Source of the DNA: JAPPLB01 sp965218555
GTDB taxonomy: Bacteria > Acidobacteriota > Terriglobia > Bryobacterales > UBA6623
Assembly: GCA_965218555.1 (NCBI GenBank)
Contig: OZ244625.1
Coordinates: 4,278,001 to 4,342,000, forward strand
DNA: 64,000 nt
Direction: 5' to 3'
Position numbers and translations under genes: made by a program. Under the pieces are notes generated by a model, which was not told the origin of the DNA, did not search any database, and saw only the letters and a list, made by a program, of their open reading frames with translations. Within the stretch, counting starts at the first letter, position 1. Each line of letters opens with the position of its first letter. Below are positions 34,652 to 44,233 of this stretch, one piece after another.

Positions 34652-37600
34652 TCAATGCAACCTTTTTTTGAACAGAATGTCAGCTCCGACGAGGCCATTC
34701 TCATCACGCGTCACGATGAACGACCACTGCCGCGTCGGCGCCCACTCGACGCGGACCACCTGCTGCTGAGCCTCGGAAAGGTCATAGCTGTAGATGAGAG
34801 TCAGATCCTGAGTGATCTGTTGCTCGGTGGAGATGCGCGCACCCGGGTTGAGCTCGGCGCCACCCGATTGAGGATCAACTTTGAGCCGGCTGACGCCAAA
34901 GAAGCGCTGCAACCTTTGCGAGCCTCTCCGCGAGCCGATGCTCGTGGCTCCCGAAACCGTGATGGCGCGGGAAAGGACGGCATTCAGGCCGCTCTGGATC
35001 AAAGACTGTTGCTGTGCTGTCTGCTGTGTCGCCAGCACCGGATCGGTGGTTGGCGAGCGGGCCAAGGCGATCAGGTCGAGGAGTTGATCGGTGCGCAGCG
35101 GCGGGTCCGATCGATAGCTCAGGTTGGGAAGGCTCGCCGGGCCTGAGATGATCAAGGCGATGTCCACGTCACGGATGCGCGTTTCGAGTTCGATGTTGAC
35201 GACGGGTTCGATCCGGAAAGGATTGTAGAAGTTGATGTCCCCACGGTTGATCTTATAACGCGATCCCTGGAAAAGGAGTTCCCCTTGCGTGATTGTCAAG
35301 TCACCGAGCAGCGAGGGGCTGACGGCCGTTCCTCTCAATTGCAAGTCCATATTGGATTGCACATTGCGGATCAGCGGCGTGTCGATCAGAAGCTCGGGCA
35401 CGGATGCGATGCGAACGCTCAGACCCATGTTGACGAGGACCTGGTTGCTGGCCGGCGTCTGAGTGGGTTGGGCGAGCGAGGCCATGACGTCGCCCAGGGT
35501 AAGGTCCGACCCTATCGTCACGCGGCTCACAATCACTTCCCCGCTGAGCAGGCTCCGCAGGTCCGTTCCCGAGTACGTCAGCCGGCCGTCGATGACGTTG
35601 CTGAGAGATTCCGGATATCGGACCCGGACGCTTTCGATATTTGCTTGAAGACGATAGTCCCAGCGTCCGTCTTGCAGCACTACCGTGCCGTCCAGAGTGA
35701 GGTTGCCTCCACCAGACTCAGCTCGCACCTCTTCGACGCGGATCATGCCTTCGTTGAAGCGGATTTGGCCGTTGAGTTCGCTCAATCCGTTTGAGAATGA
35801 ACTGTGGCGCAACGTCCCGTCTTTGACCTGCATCCGGCCACGAATCGCCGGTTGATCGGCGTTACCCCGGATACTCACATCCAACTCGGAATCGCCGCTC
35901 GCCGTGACTCCGGGGCGAAAACTTTCAAGGGCCGCCAGATTGAAGATCCCCTCGACCGAGACATCCATCGAATCTTCCTTGCGGGCAAAACCATCCTGTA
36001 ACCCGATCGTTCCGTCGACGACGATATCGGTCCCGTCGCCGATAAGGCGTACGCGGTCGATGTCCAAGGTCTTGTTCTCAACTTTCCAACGCATCGGGAA
36101 GGGATTCCAGACCTCGTATCCGCGATCCGCACCGGGAATATCCGAGTGCGTAAGCTGGAGACGGGTGACCTCGCCGTCGGCGACGAACTTGCCCGCGTCG
36201 GTCACCTCGCCGGAGAACCGGAACTGACCATCAACCGTGCCGCTAGTCTGGTGAAGGTTCAAGTCAGCCAACCCTGCCAGGTAGACGAGGTCAAGCCCCT
36301 TCACGGTGCAGTGGCCGCTAAACGGACCGTTCTTGTCCGGCCGGAACTCGGCGTACCCCACGAGAGAGCCGAACAGCAGATTGCCCTCCCAGCCGAGGTC
36401 CACGCGCCGTCCCGAGGTCGTTAGCTTCCCGGAGAAAGAACCGATGTCCCGTTCGCCCAGCTTGACCTCTTCCAAACCGAAGGACCCGGAAACGACGAGG
36501 TCATCGAAGAGGTTCTCTCCGGATGGCAGGCGACCTTTGCCCTCGAGATCGAGCACGAGAAGTCCAGAGGGTGGGTGATCGCTTTGGGAGAAGGTTTGGA
36601 GATCGCCAAGATTCCAGCCGTCGGCGGCTACTTTGAAGTGAAACACTCCGGTTGTTCGATCAACCCGGCCGTTCCCTGAGAGTGTTGCTTGGCCGAGCTC
36701 GGCACGGATTGAATCGACGACAACCTCGCCTTCGGCGAGTCGGGCATCGGCGACGATGCGGTCGAGGCGCCAGCCCCAAACGACTCCTTCGATGAGCTCG
36801 AGGTGCGCGGAGCCTTGTGGGTTCGACGGCGGGCCGCTGAAGCGTACGTCACCATTGAGCGCGCCTGTCAGCGGCTGGTCAAAGGCCGTCGAGCTGAGCA
36901 GCGAGGCGACGGGCAAGTTCTTGATGCTGACACGGCCATTGACCGCTGAAACCTTCTGCGTTTCGCGCGATGTTAAGTCGGCCGTTAGGGATATGTCGGC
37001 TACTCCGCCGGCACTCTCCAGCCGTGCCGGCTCGACTCGAATCTTGCTCGGTGAGATATCGAGCGACCCGTGCAGGCGATCCCACGGCTTTCCGTGAAGC
37101 GTGAACTGCTTGACGTTTAAACTGCCCTGGAAGCGAAGGTCTTGCGATGCGAGCCGGCCGGAGACTTGGCCATTGAGTTGTACTGAACCGGCCAAGCCGA
37201 CAGGCGCAGCGATCTGTTCGGCGTTCGCTTGCCGCAGCCAATAACGAAGGTCTTCGAGGCCGGTGAAGTCGGCACGAACACGAAGTTGGGCGCGATCTTG
37301 CGCCCGCAACGAACCGTTGAGTTGGATGCGACTGTGGGCTGTGATCAGATCGAAGTTGTCGATTCTGAGGGTTTGCGACCCGCTCTCATAACCCATGTCG
37401 AGAGCGCCGCGCAGAGGGACTTGATGCTGCCGGGAGGCTTGGGGCGCTTCAAACACGATGCGAGCTTGCGCCAGCAGGTCGTCGCTGCTGCTGCCCTCCG
37501 CCTCGATGGTTCCGCTGAGTGCGCTGACCCAGGGAGCGTCGCGGATGCCGGCTGGAAGCTGCGGGACCGCCGCAGTCAAGGGCTTCAGAGGAAATTCCGC

Positions 37601-38713
37601 AAGAGCTAATGCCAGCCGGTAGCGAGGCGAAGTCGAGGTCAAGCCCTCCAGTCGAGCCTCCCCCGTGAGCGCCCCCCCCAACGCTTCCGCCTCGATGTTT
37701 TGGACGCTGAGGGTTTGGGCATCGCCGGAAAAGTCGGCGGTCGCGGATACCGGTTCGAGGACGAATTGATCCGCCTGCGGCATCAGATCGCTGATCGTGA
37801 GGCGCCCTGTGTATCGAAGCGCACCTTCGGCTCCGTTCCACTGTCCCTCACCCCGAACGAGCGCTGCGCCACCTGCAAGAGGAGCAAGACCGAGCCACGA
37901 TGCCCACTCTCGAAGTTGCGCATCAATCCGATAGCGGAAGACTGCTTGGGGCTGATCGAGAGAGTTGATCTCCAGATCTCCGAGGACGCTCGTCCCACCG
38001 CTTGCCCATTTGATCTCCGGTGCAACGACCCGGTCAGGATAGACATGGAATACCGCCTCAGCTTCCGACAGGACCGGCCGTTTGTTGCGGATCTCCAACT
38101 GCGATTCGCCCAACCGGACATTTGCCCGATAGCGCCCCTGTTGTGGCTCAAAGCGTGTTTGCAGATGGAACCGTTGCGACGAGAATGAAACGGGCACGCT
38201 GCCGTCATTCCATTGGAAGCGGCCTCGGTTCACGTCAAACCGCTTGACGGCCATCTCGAACAGCGCTTGTGGCATCGTACCGCTGGTGTCGGGTTGCAAA
38301 GGAAATGGAGGTAGGTTATTGGCGCCGTCGGACGCCGCGATCACGTGTATACGCGGTGAATCCAGAACCAATGCTTCCAGGGATAGCTTTGTCGAGAAAA
38401 GAGATTCAAGTTTGAAAACCAGCTCGGCGGCGGGCACTTCCAGGAATGGTTCGGATTCGTCAAGGGAGCTGACGGACAGCCCTTCCACGCGCAGCCGTAG
38501 AGTTGTCGGCTGAAAATACAGCTCACGCAAGGAGGCCTCGCCGCCGGTAAGCGTTTCGATCTGCGCGATCATCTCATGCCGAATGCGCCCCTGGAACCAT
38601 TCGGTATAGAGCAGGCCGCAGAGCGACGTCCCGGCCACTATGACGAGGACCACCAGTCCGGCAGCCCATGCCTTCCAGCCGAAGCGCCCCGGATTTTGGA
38701 AGAATCTCTTCAT
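34652..38713 (-). CDS. tamB: Translocation and assembly module protein TamB (DUF490/AsmA-like)
   Basis: About 1353 residues from ATG 38713, which forms an ATGA overlap with the surA-like gene. One N-terminal membrane anchor (WAAGLVVLVIVAGTSLCGLL) is followed by a very long series of beta-strand repeats, as in TamB/AsmA bridge proteins that carry phospholipids or assist autotransporter export across the periplasm. The C-terminal DUF490 domain is recognisable (ITQGELLFQGSRYKINRGDI, INIELETRIRDVDI-like strands, LPNLSYRSDPPLRTDQLLDL). It sits two genes after a TamA-type Omp85 protein, supporting the assignment. Confidence 0.93.
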   Translation of the reverse strand: MKRFFQNPGRFGWKAWAAGLVVLVIVAGTSLCGLLYTEWFQGRIRHEMIAQIETLTGGEASLRELYFQPTTLRLRVEGLSVSSLDESEPFLEVPAAELVFKLESLFSTKLSLEALVLDSPRIHVIAASDGANNLPPFPLQPDTSGTMPQALFEMAVKRFDVNRGRFQWNDGSVPVSFSSQRFHLQTRFEPQQGRYRANVRLGESQLEIRNKRPVLSEAEAVFHVYPDRVVAPEIKWASGGTSVLGDLEINSLDQPQAVFRYRIDAQLREWASWLGLAPLAGGAALVRGEGQWNGAEGALRYTGRLTISDLMPQADQFVLEPVSATADFSGDAQTLSVQNIEAEALGGALTGEARLEGLTSTSPRYRLALALAEFPLKPLTAAVPQLPAGIRDAPWVSALSGTIEAEGSSSDDLLAQARIVFEAPQASRQHQVPLRGALDMGYESGSQTLRIDNFDLITAHSRIQLNGSLRAQDRAQLRVRADFTGLEDLRYWLRQANAEQIAAPVGLAGSVQLNGQVSGRLASQDLRFQGSLNVKQFTLHGKPWDRLHGSLDISPSKIRVEPARLESAGGVADISLTADLTSRETQKVSAVNGRVSIKNLPVASLLSSTAFDQPLTGALNGDVRFSGPPSNPQGSAHLELIEGVVWGWRLDRIVADARLAEGEVVVDSIRAELGQATLSGNGRVDRTTGVFHFKVAADGWNLGDLQTFSQSDHPPSGLLVLDLEGKGRLPSGENLFDDLVVSGSFGLEEVKLGERDIGSFSGKLTTSGRRVDLGWEGNLLFGSLVGYAEFRPDKNGPFSGHCTVKGLDLVYLAGLADLNLHQTSGTVDGQFRFSGEVTDAGKFVADGEVTRLQLTHSDIPGADRGYEVWNPFPMRWKVENKTLDIDRVRLIGDGTDIVVDGTIGLQDGFARKEDSMDVSVEGIFNLAALESFRPGVTASGDSELDVSIRGNADQPAIRGRMQVKDGTLRHSSFSNGLSELNGQIRFNEGMIRVEEVRAESGGGNLTLDGTVVLQDGRWDYRLQANIESVRVRYPESLSNVIDGRLTYSGTDLRSLLSGEVIVSRVTIGSDLTLGDVMASLAQPTQTPASNQVLVNMGLSVRIASVPELLIDTPLIRNVQSNMDLQLRGTAVSPSLLGDLTITQGELLFQGSRYKINRGDINFYNPFRIEPVVNIELETRIRDVDIALIISGPASLPNLSYRSDPPLRTDQLLDLIALARSPTTDPVLATQQTAQQQSLIQSGLNAVLSRAITVSGATSIGSRRGSQRLQRFFGVSRLKVDPQSGGAELNPGARISTEQQITQDLTLIYSYDLSEAQQQVVRVEWAPTRQWSFIVTRDENGLVGADILFKKRLH

Positions 38714-39405
38714 GGTGATTCTGTCTCTGCCGAGGCAGGCTGGCGCTCGACGATCATGATGCGCGTCTGTGATCGAACGCGATTGATCCAATCGTTCAGC
38801 AGGGGGTCTACTCTGCGTTCGACCAACTCGGCCTCCAAATCTTCGTACACCTGATCCAGCGGCCGGGGGGAGCTGGATGCCGGTAGCTGCGATCGATATT
38901 CCGTTGCATAGTACGCCTCCACTTCTTCACGGGGGATGACAAGTCCGGTACGGAAGCGGAAGCCCACGAAGAGCTGAAAGTCCAACTGTTGCCGCAGGAA
39001 GTTTTCCAGAATCGTCTCGCTCAAGCCATAGTTGTCCAGTACCTGCTGAAGCCGCGCCACGCCGCCGGACTGACGCCGGATGGAGTCGATTTGTTGCCGG
39101 ACCTGCTCATCGGTTGCCCCGACAAAGCCCGCCAATTCCATTTCGCGCTGCACCAGCCGCAACCGGATCAGTCGCTCTACGACTTCCCGATAACGCTTGG
39201 ACGAGCGCTCCGACGGCCGTTCGCGATCGAGGTCTTCCAACGCCATTTGCTCTTCCACTTCGCCGGCGGTAATCGCTCGATCACCAACGACGGCGATCGT
39301 CTGGTCCAGAATGCGTTGTCCGGCCGGCATGTTGACCGAAACAGCCGGCAGAGCGATCAGAAGCACCCACGGCCATCGGAATCTGCATGCGGTTTTTCTC
39401 ATCAT
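38710..39405 (-). CDS. SurA-like periplasmic chaperone without a PPIase domain
   Basis: A 231-residue exported protein. After a signal sequence (WPWVLLIALPAVSVNM) comes the SurA N-terminal fold: ILDQTIAVVGDRAITAGEVE, EVVERLIRLRLVQREMELAG and a helix-rich segment to about residue 160. No parvulin domain follows; a short C-terminal helix (PLDQVYEDLEAELVERRVDP) matches the closing helix of the chaperone module. Start overlaps the tamA stop in TGATG and stop overlaps the tamB start in ATGA. It is placed to help TamA/TamB clients. Confidence 0.88.
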   Translation of the reverse strand: MMRKTACRFRWPWVLLIALPAVSVNMPAGQRILDQTIAVVGDRAITAGEVEEQMALEDLDRERPSERSSKRYREVVERLIRLRLVQREMELAGFVGATDEQVRQQIDSIRRQSGGVARLQQVLDNYGLSETILENFLRQQLDFQLFVGFRFRTGLVIPREEVEAYYATEYRSQLPASSSPRPLDQVYEDLEAELVERRVDPLLNDWINRVRSQTRIMIVERQPASAETESP

Positions 39406-42404
39406 CAGAACGTTTGACCTAGGGAGAAGTGAAACTGGAATTGTGAAATGCGCTGCTGCGTGATGGCTCCCGCTCCGCGCAACAGGTCCTCGCGCGTTCC
39501 TTCGAAACCGATGAACCTTGGCGGGTTGATGCTGTAAGCCAAGTCAAGTCGGACTGGGCCGATGGGCGTCTTGTAACGAACGCCGAGACCGACGGCATGC
39601 ACCAGGTAATCAAACTCGTAACCGACCGTCCCGCTGTTCTCGGTCAGAGCCTTCTGCCTGCTTTGGAAGCTGATCTCGCCAGGCCGCGAGTAGACATTGC
39701 CCGCGTCGTGAAACAGGACGCCACCCACATTCTTCCAGCGTAGCGGGAAGCGCAGCTCCACGCTGTTGAGGAACTGCGCGCCCCCCCCGATCGGGAATCC
39801 GGTAGTCGGATCGCGAGGCCCCGCCTGATTCACGGGAAAGCCACGGTGGGAGTTAGCGCCACCGGCAAAGAACCGCTCCGATAGCGGGATGCGGGGATCG
39901 GGCTCAGAGGGCCCGGGAGTGAAGTTGATCGGATCCTGTGTCCGAAAGATGCCGGTCGGCAACAGCAGTCCGAGTTGCAGCGTGCGCGCCAAGACGACAC
40001 GGCTGTTTCCGAGTCGGTGATAAGTGCTGTTTTGACCTAGGAAACGAAGGAAGTCGGGCTCGGACGCCCAGATTCCGCTGGCAAGGCTCAAGTCGACCGT
40101 GTTGAAGATGCCCTTTGTTGAGTCGGTTGGATCGTCCCGGCGGTCTTGAATGTAAGTGCCCGACAACAGGCCCACGCGGACGGGCTGTGAAGTGAGTGGG
40201 ATCAGGAGAGGAGTGATCTGCAGCGTGTTCTGGTCGATCGACGTTCGCCGGTACGTGAAGCGGTACAGCGCCGTTGACGGTTTGCTGAGTCGCTGGTGAA
40301 GCTGAATCGCTCCTTCGAGCCTCCTCCCGGAAAAGGTGCGGACGTTGCGGGAGGTATCGAACAGACTGCTGATGGTCATGTCCCACTTGTCCGACCCTGT
40401 CCAACGTGGCGCCTCGTAGATGAACAGCGCTCTTTGCTGCAGATTGGAGAGGCGCGTGCGCAGGCTCATCGTGTGCCCGAGGCCTCGGACGTTGAGACGG
40501 GTTACTTCCAGTGTGACGCGGGGACTGAAAGAGGCGTCTCCGAGCGGCGAGGTTACGTTAGCCGTATTGCCGCCGATGCGCGCGAACTCCGCACCGCCGC
40601 CGACCCGGGCTGTCCAACGACGCCCCTCCTCCACCTGGATCAGTACGTTCTTGGCTGGCTCTTCTCCGTTGGGGTTCTGAAGTCCGACATCCACCTTGGA
40701 GAATACGCCGAGATCGTAGAGGCGGCGCTGGGTTTCGAACATGGCGTTCGCCGAGAAGGGATCACCCGGCACGACCTGCACCTGTTGATCCACGAGGCTG
40801 GGGCGGGTATGGCGCAGGCCGGTAATGATCGGCTCGCGGAGATAGAGCGTCTCACCTTCGTGAATCTCATATTCAAGCTCGACACGATGGGGGTCCTCGC
40901 TTGGAAGGCTTTTCCAACTGAACTCCGCTCGGTGGTAGCCGGAATCGTGGTAGTCCCCCAGAATGAGATCGCGGTCGGCCGCTACGCTGACTTCACTGAA
41001 TGGCTGGCCGTCTACCGATGCCAAACGATCCGCAAACGACTGTTCCGAGAGCCGCGCCATGCCATTGATCGTCAGCAGTGAGACAAGAGTCCGATCGCCC
41101 TCGCGGATGTCACAGAAGACCGCCATCTGACCGTCGTTTCCTTGGTAGCCAGCCTCCTTGCGGCAGGCGACTTCCGCTTCGCGAAAACCGTTCGACCGGT
41201 AGAGGTCGAGGATGACCAACCGGTCCTGGTCCAACAAGCTGTCCGTCAACCGTCCCCTCCGTACGTCAATGTTCTTCGGTTGCACCAGCATCCGCTCCTT
41301 GATGGTCAGCAAGTCGAAGGAGCGGTTCCCGGTTATGCCAACGTGCACGAGCTCCTGGCGGGGGCCGCGGTTGACCTCGTAGATGATCAACACTTCGTCC
41401 TGCCGGTCACGTTCGAGGACGGGCGTGACGGAAGCCAGGAAGTATCCTTGGGACTGGAAATAGTCGCGCAAATTGTATCCGCCTTCAGCCAGCAGGTCGT
41501 CATCGACAACTCCTTCCTCGTAGATGGGGAGGTAGCGGTGGAGCTTCCGCTCGCTGATCTCCGCACCCTCGACCCGAACAACGACCCGCGGGCCGAGCCG
41601 GATGTCCACAACAAGACCGACCTCGTTACGGTCGGCATTGAAGTCCCGGCCGACCAAGCGGACTGTCGACTGCCAGTATTGTTCATCGCGGAGATGTTTT
41701 TGCAAACGGCTAAGACCTTGCTGAAGCCTGCGCTGTGTGAAAAGTTTGCCTCTGTGCCAACCGGTGATGCGGCGAACTTCCTCGATGGGCAACGGCGGGG
41801 CTTCATCTTGTCCTTGTCCGGTGAGATAGATCTCGCCGATCGTCGCTCGCTCGCCGGGCGTCACCACGAACGTGATGTCCTTCTGGCGACTCTCGGGGTG
41901 CTCGATCTCGGTCTTGGTGATGTCCGACGAAAAGAAGCCGTTGTTCTCAAGGAGGCGCCTCATCTCTTGCATGGCAAAGCCGACATCTTCTTCAATATAG
42001 GGCCGGCCGAGATCGAGTTGTCCCGCATTGATGAGTTGCAGAGGGGTAGGCGGTGCTTCGGCTCCCTCTACCTGCACTTGGCCGACAAACCAGCTCGGGC
42101 GGGCCACGAATGTGACTCGGATGCCTCCGGGAACGTCTTCGCTGAGAACCTGAATGTCAGGCTCATAGCGGCCGGTCGCGAACATGCGCTGTATGCTTTC
42201 GCGGACCTGCCGGGGGTTGAGCGGCTCGCCCGCCTTCACGCTGACGAGCTTGGACAGGTGCTCGTCCTCCAAGGGTTGTTCGGCGGGCGTGAAGTCTACA
42301 GAAGCGACAGTCGGCGCCGTCGCTGGAGTGGGTTCGTCTGCATGAGCCTCCCCGGCCAGAAGGGCCGCCAGCAGAACAATCGGCGGGATGGCTTGCACGA
42401 ACAT
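39405..42404 (-). CDS. tamA: TamA-like Omp85 outer-membrane protein
   Basis: A 999-residue BamA/TamA-family protein: signal peptide (IPPIVLLAALLAGEAHA), several POTRA domains from about residue 30 (VASVDFTPAEQPLEDEHLSK) to 590, then a surface-antigen barrel with the L6 motif region GGANSHRGFPVNQAG and a terminal QFHFSLGQTF ending in Phe. It is larger than E. coli TamA (three POTRAs) and appears to carry about six. Followed without gaps by the surA-like gene and tamB. With bamA at 13403-16471 the window has two Omp85 proteins. Confidence 0.92.
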   Translation of the reverse strand: MFVQAIPPIVLLAALLAGEAHADEPTPATAPTVASVDFTPAEQPLEDEHLSKLVSVKAGEPLNPRQVRESIQRMFATGRYEPDIQVLSEDVPGGIRVTFVARPSWFVGQVQVEGAEAPPTPLQLINAGQLDLGRPYIEEDVGFAMQEMRRLLENNGFFSSDITKTEIEHPESRQKDITFVVTPGERATIGEIYLTGQGQDEAPPLPIEEVRRITGWHRGKLFTQRRLQQGLSRLQKHLRDEQYWQSTVRLVGRDFNADRNEVGLVVDIRLGPRVVVRVEGAEISERKLHRYLPIYEEGVVDDDLLAEGGYNLRDYFQSQGYFLASVTPVLERDRQDEVLIIYEVNRGPRQELVHVGITGNRSFDLLTIKERMLVQPKNIDVRRGRLTDSLLDQDRLVILDLYRSNGFREAEVACRKEAGYQGNDGQMAVFCDIREGDRTLVSLLTINGMARLSEQSFADRLASVDGQPFSEVSVAADRDLILGDYHDSGYHRAEFSWKSLPSEDPHRVELEYEIHEGETLYLREPIITGLRHTRPSLVDQQVQVVPGDPFSANAMFETQRRLYDLGVFSKVDVGLQNPNGEEPAKNVLIQVEEGRRWTARVGGGAEFARIGGNTANVTSPLGDASFSPRVTLEVTRLNVRGLGHTMSLRTRLSNLQQRALFIYEAPRWTGSDKWDMTISSLFDTSRNVRTFSGRRLEGAIQLHQRLSKPSTALYRFTYRRTSIDQNTLQITPLLIPLTSQPVRVGLLSGTYIQDRRDDPTDSTKGIFNTVDLSLASGIWASEPDFLRFLGQNSTYHRLGNSRVVLARTLQLGLLLPTGIFRTQDPINFTPGPSEPDPRIPLSERFFAGGANSHRGFPVNQAGPRDPTTGFPIGGGAQFLNSVELRFPLRWKNVGGVLFHDAGNVYSRPGEISFQSRQKALTENSGTVGYEFDYLVHAVGLGVRYKTPIGPVRLDLAYSINPPRFIGFEGTREDLLRGAGAITQQRISQFQFHFSLGQTF

Positions 42405-42506
42405 TGACGATTATAAGACGGCCCTGCTGGATCCACGTTGCCTCAACCAAGGTGAAACCGCACTCCAGGCGAGGGCTGTTAAGATCAGGGTTCCAACTAC
42501 GCATCC

Positions 42507-43532
42507 TTGCTGGAAGCAAACGACAAAGAGCGTTATTCGCGGCAGATTCTCTTCAACGAGATCGGCGGCAGGGGTCAAGAGCGACTGCTGGCCTCGACCG
42601 CCGTCGTCGCGGGATGCGGGGCCCTTGGGACCGCGCAGGCGAGCGCCCTGGCGCGGGCGGGAGTCGGCCGGCTCATTCTGGTTGACCGCGACTACGTCGA
42701 ACTCAGCAACCTGCAGCGGCAAGCGCTGTTCGATGAAAACGATGCTCGTCAGGGCCTGCCCAAAGCCGTGGCGGCGGCCCGCCGTCTGTCCGCCGTCAAT
42801 TCCCGCATCCGGATGGAACCGGTCGTGGCCGACCTGACCGCGCGAAATGCTGAACGTATTCTGTGCGGGGCCGATGTGATTCTCGATGGGGCGGACAACT
42901 TCGAGTTGCGTTATCTGCTCAACGACGTGGCGGTCAAGCACGGCATTCCGTGGATATACGGCGCGGCCGTGGGAAGTTACGGCGTCACGATGCCCATTCT
43001 GCCCGGCGTGAGCGCTTGCCTCGCCTGTTTTTTCCCGGAACCTCCGGGCAACCCCCAGGCGACCTGTGATACGGCCGGTGTTCTCAACGCCATTATCTCC
43101 GTGGTAGCCGCGCTGCAGGTTGCCGACGCGACCAAGGTACTCGCCGGAAGGCCGGAGTGCGTCCAGCCTCGGATGTTGTCGATCGACGTGTGGAAGAACA
43201 CTCTTCAGACAATCTCGTCGCGAGAGCCAAACCCGGACTGCGTTGTGTGCACACGTCAAAGGTTCAAGCATTTAGAGTCCTCAAAACGGCGGCCGGTTTC
43301 ACTCTGCGGCCGTAATGCGGTGCAAGTCCACGAGCGCGATGATGCGATCGACCTGGAGAGCCTTGGCCGCACTTTGGGGCCGCTGGGCAAAGTGCGGGCG
43401 AATCCCTACGCCTTGCGCTTCGAGTGTGATCCCTACGAGATGACGATCTTCCCGGACGGACGGGCGATTATCAAGGGAACCGAAGACGCCGGTGTCGCCC
43501 GCGGTATTTACGCGCGTTACGTTGGCAACTGA
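42507..43532 (+). CDS. ThiF/MoeB-family sulfur-carrier adenylyltransferase
   Basis: A 341-residue E1-like enzyme that adenylates the C-terminus of a ubiquitin-like sulfur carrier (ThiS or MoaD). The start is TTG 42507, since no ATG precedes RYSRQILFNEIG. Visible features: GCGALG at 37-41, VDRDYVELSNLQRQ, DNFELRYLLND, zinc cysteines C171/C174 (SACLACFF) and C245/C248 (DCVVC), and the Cys187 of ATCDTAG. The C-terminal 70 residues (LCGRNAVQV to IFPDGRAIIKGTED) match the extra domain of many MoeB-like proteins. Its last 16 bases overlap the end of gph on the other strand. Confidence 0.9.
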   Translation: MLEANDKERYSRQILFNEIGGRGQERLLASTAVVAGCGALGTAQASALARAGVGRLILVDRDYVELSNLQRQALFDENDARQGLPKAVAAARRLSAVNSRIRMEPVVADLTARNAERILCGADVILDGADNFELRYLLNDVAVKHGIPWIYGAAVGSYGVTMPILPGVSACLACFFPEPPGNPQATCDTAGVLNAIISVVAALQVADATKVLAGRPECVQPRMLSIDVWKNTLQTISSREPNPDCVVCTRQRFKHLESSKRRPVSLCGRNAVQVHERDDAIDLESLGRTLGPLGKVRANPYALRFECDPYEMTIFPDGRAIIKGTEDAGVARGIYARYVGN

Positions 43533-44194
43533 GCGACCTCGGGAGCTTCCAGCGCGGCGGCCACGACGTCATCGAAGCAATGCGCCAGAATATCCGGGGG
43601 ATATTCCTCGAACGTTTCCGGTCGCAGCCCATACGTCACTCCGCAAGACATCACCCCCGCGTTCTTCGCGGTCAGTACGTCCACGGAACTGTCGCCAACC
43701 ATCAAGGCGCTCTCCTTTGGTACGTCAAGCTCGGCGAGCAAAAGCTCCAAACCAAAAGCATCGGGCTTCTTCGTGTCGAAACTGTTTCCTCCGTAGACCC
43801 GTTCAAAGCGGCTGCTGAGGCCGAGACGATCGATAATCTCACCGCTGAAGTGAACCGGCTTGTTGGTGAGCACGGCGAGCCGTGATCCGGTTTGCGCCAA
43901 CCGGTTCAGCCCCTCCCTCACACCGGGATACAGATAGGTGTTATCAAGCATGTGGTCGCGGTAATACTGGTAGAAAAAGAGGAGCCCCTCCGCGGCTTGT
44001 TGCTCGGTTGCGCCCGGGCCAAGCGAGCTACGGATCAATATCGGCGCGCCTTTACCTACGAAGGAGTAGATCGCTTCGTGGGGAATCGGTTCCATCCCGG
44101 CGTTGGCTCGGGTAGCGTTGACGGCAAGGGCCAGATCCAGTTTGGAGTCAATCAGAGTTCCGTCGAGATCGAAGATCAAGAGGTCAAAGCGCAT
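43517..44194 (-). CDS. gph: Phosphoglycolate phosphatase-like HAD hydrolase
   Basis: A 225-residue HAD phosphatase. The nucleophile motif FDLDGTLIDSKLDLA is at residues 7-21; the motif II Thr/Ser lies in LAVLTNKP, and motif IV in ALMVGDSSVDVLTAKNAGV. A helical cap lies between motif I and II, as in Gph. The likely role is removal of 2-phosphoglycolate formed during DNA repair or oxygenation reactions, though related HAD phosphatases are hard to separate. Convergent with the ThiF gene, the two coding ends overlapping by 16 bases. Confidence 0.9.
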   Translation of the reverse strand: MRFDLLIFDLDGTLIDSKLDLALAVNATRANAGMEPIPHEAIYSFVGKGAPILIRSSLGPGATEQQAAEGLLFFYQYYRDHMLDNTYLYPGVREGLNRLAQTGSRLAVLTNKPVHFSGEIIDRLGLSSRFERVYGGNSFDTKKPDAFGLELLLAELDVPKESALMVGDSSVDVLTAKNAGVMSCGVTYGLRPETFEEYPPDILAHCFDDVVAAALEAPEVAQLPT

Positions 44195-44233
44195 CTCGCC
44201 TCAGTCTATCAACCGTAATTGACATGGCCTTCG

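Noticed and set aside
41142..42407. 421-codon plus-strand frame opposite tamA
   Set aside because: The tamA frame has POTRA and barrel motifs plus overlapping operon partners. The opposite frame has no domain or start site and is typical shadow sequence.
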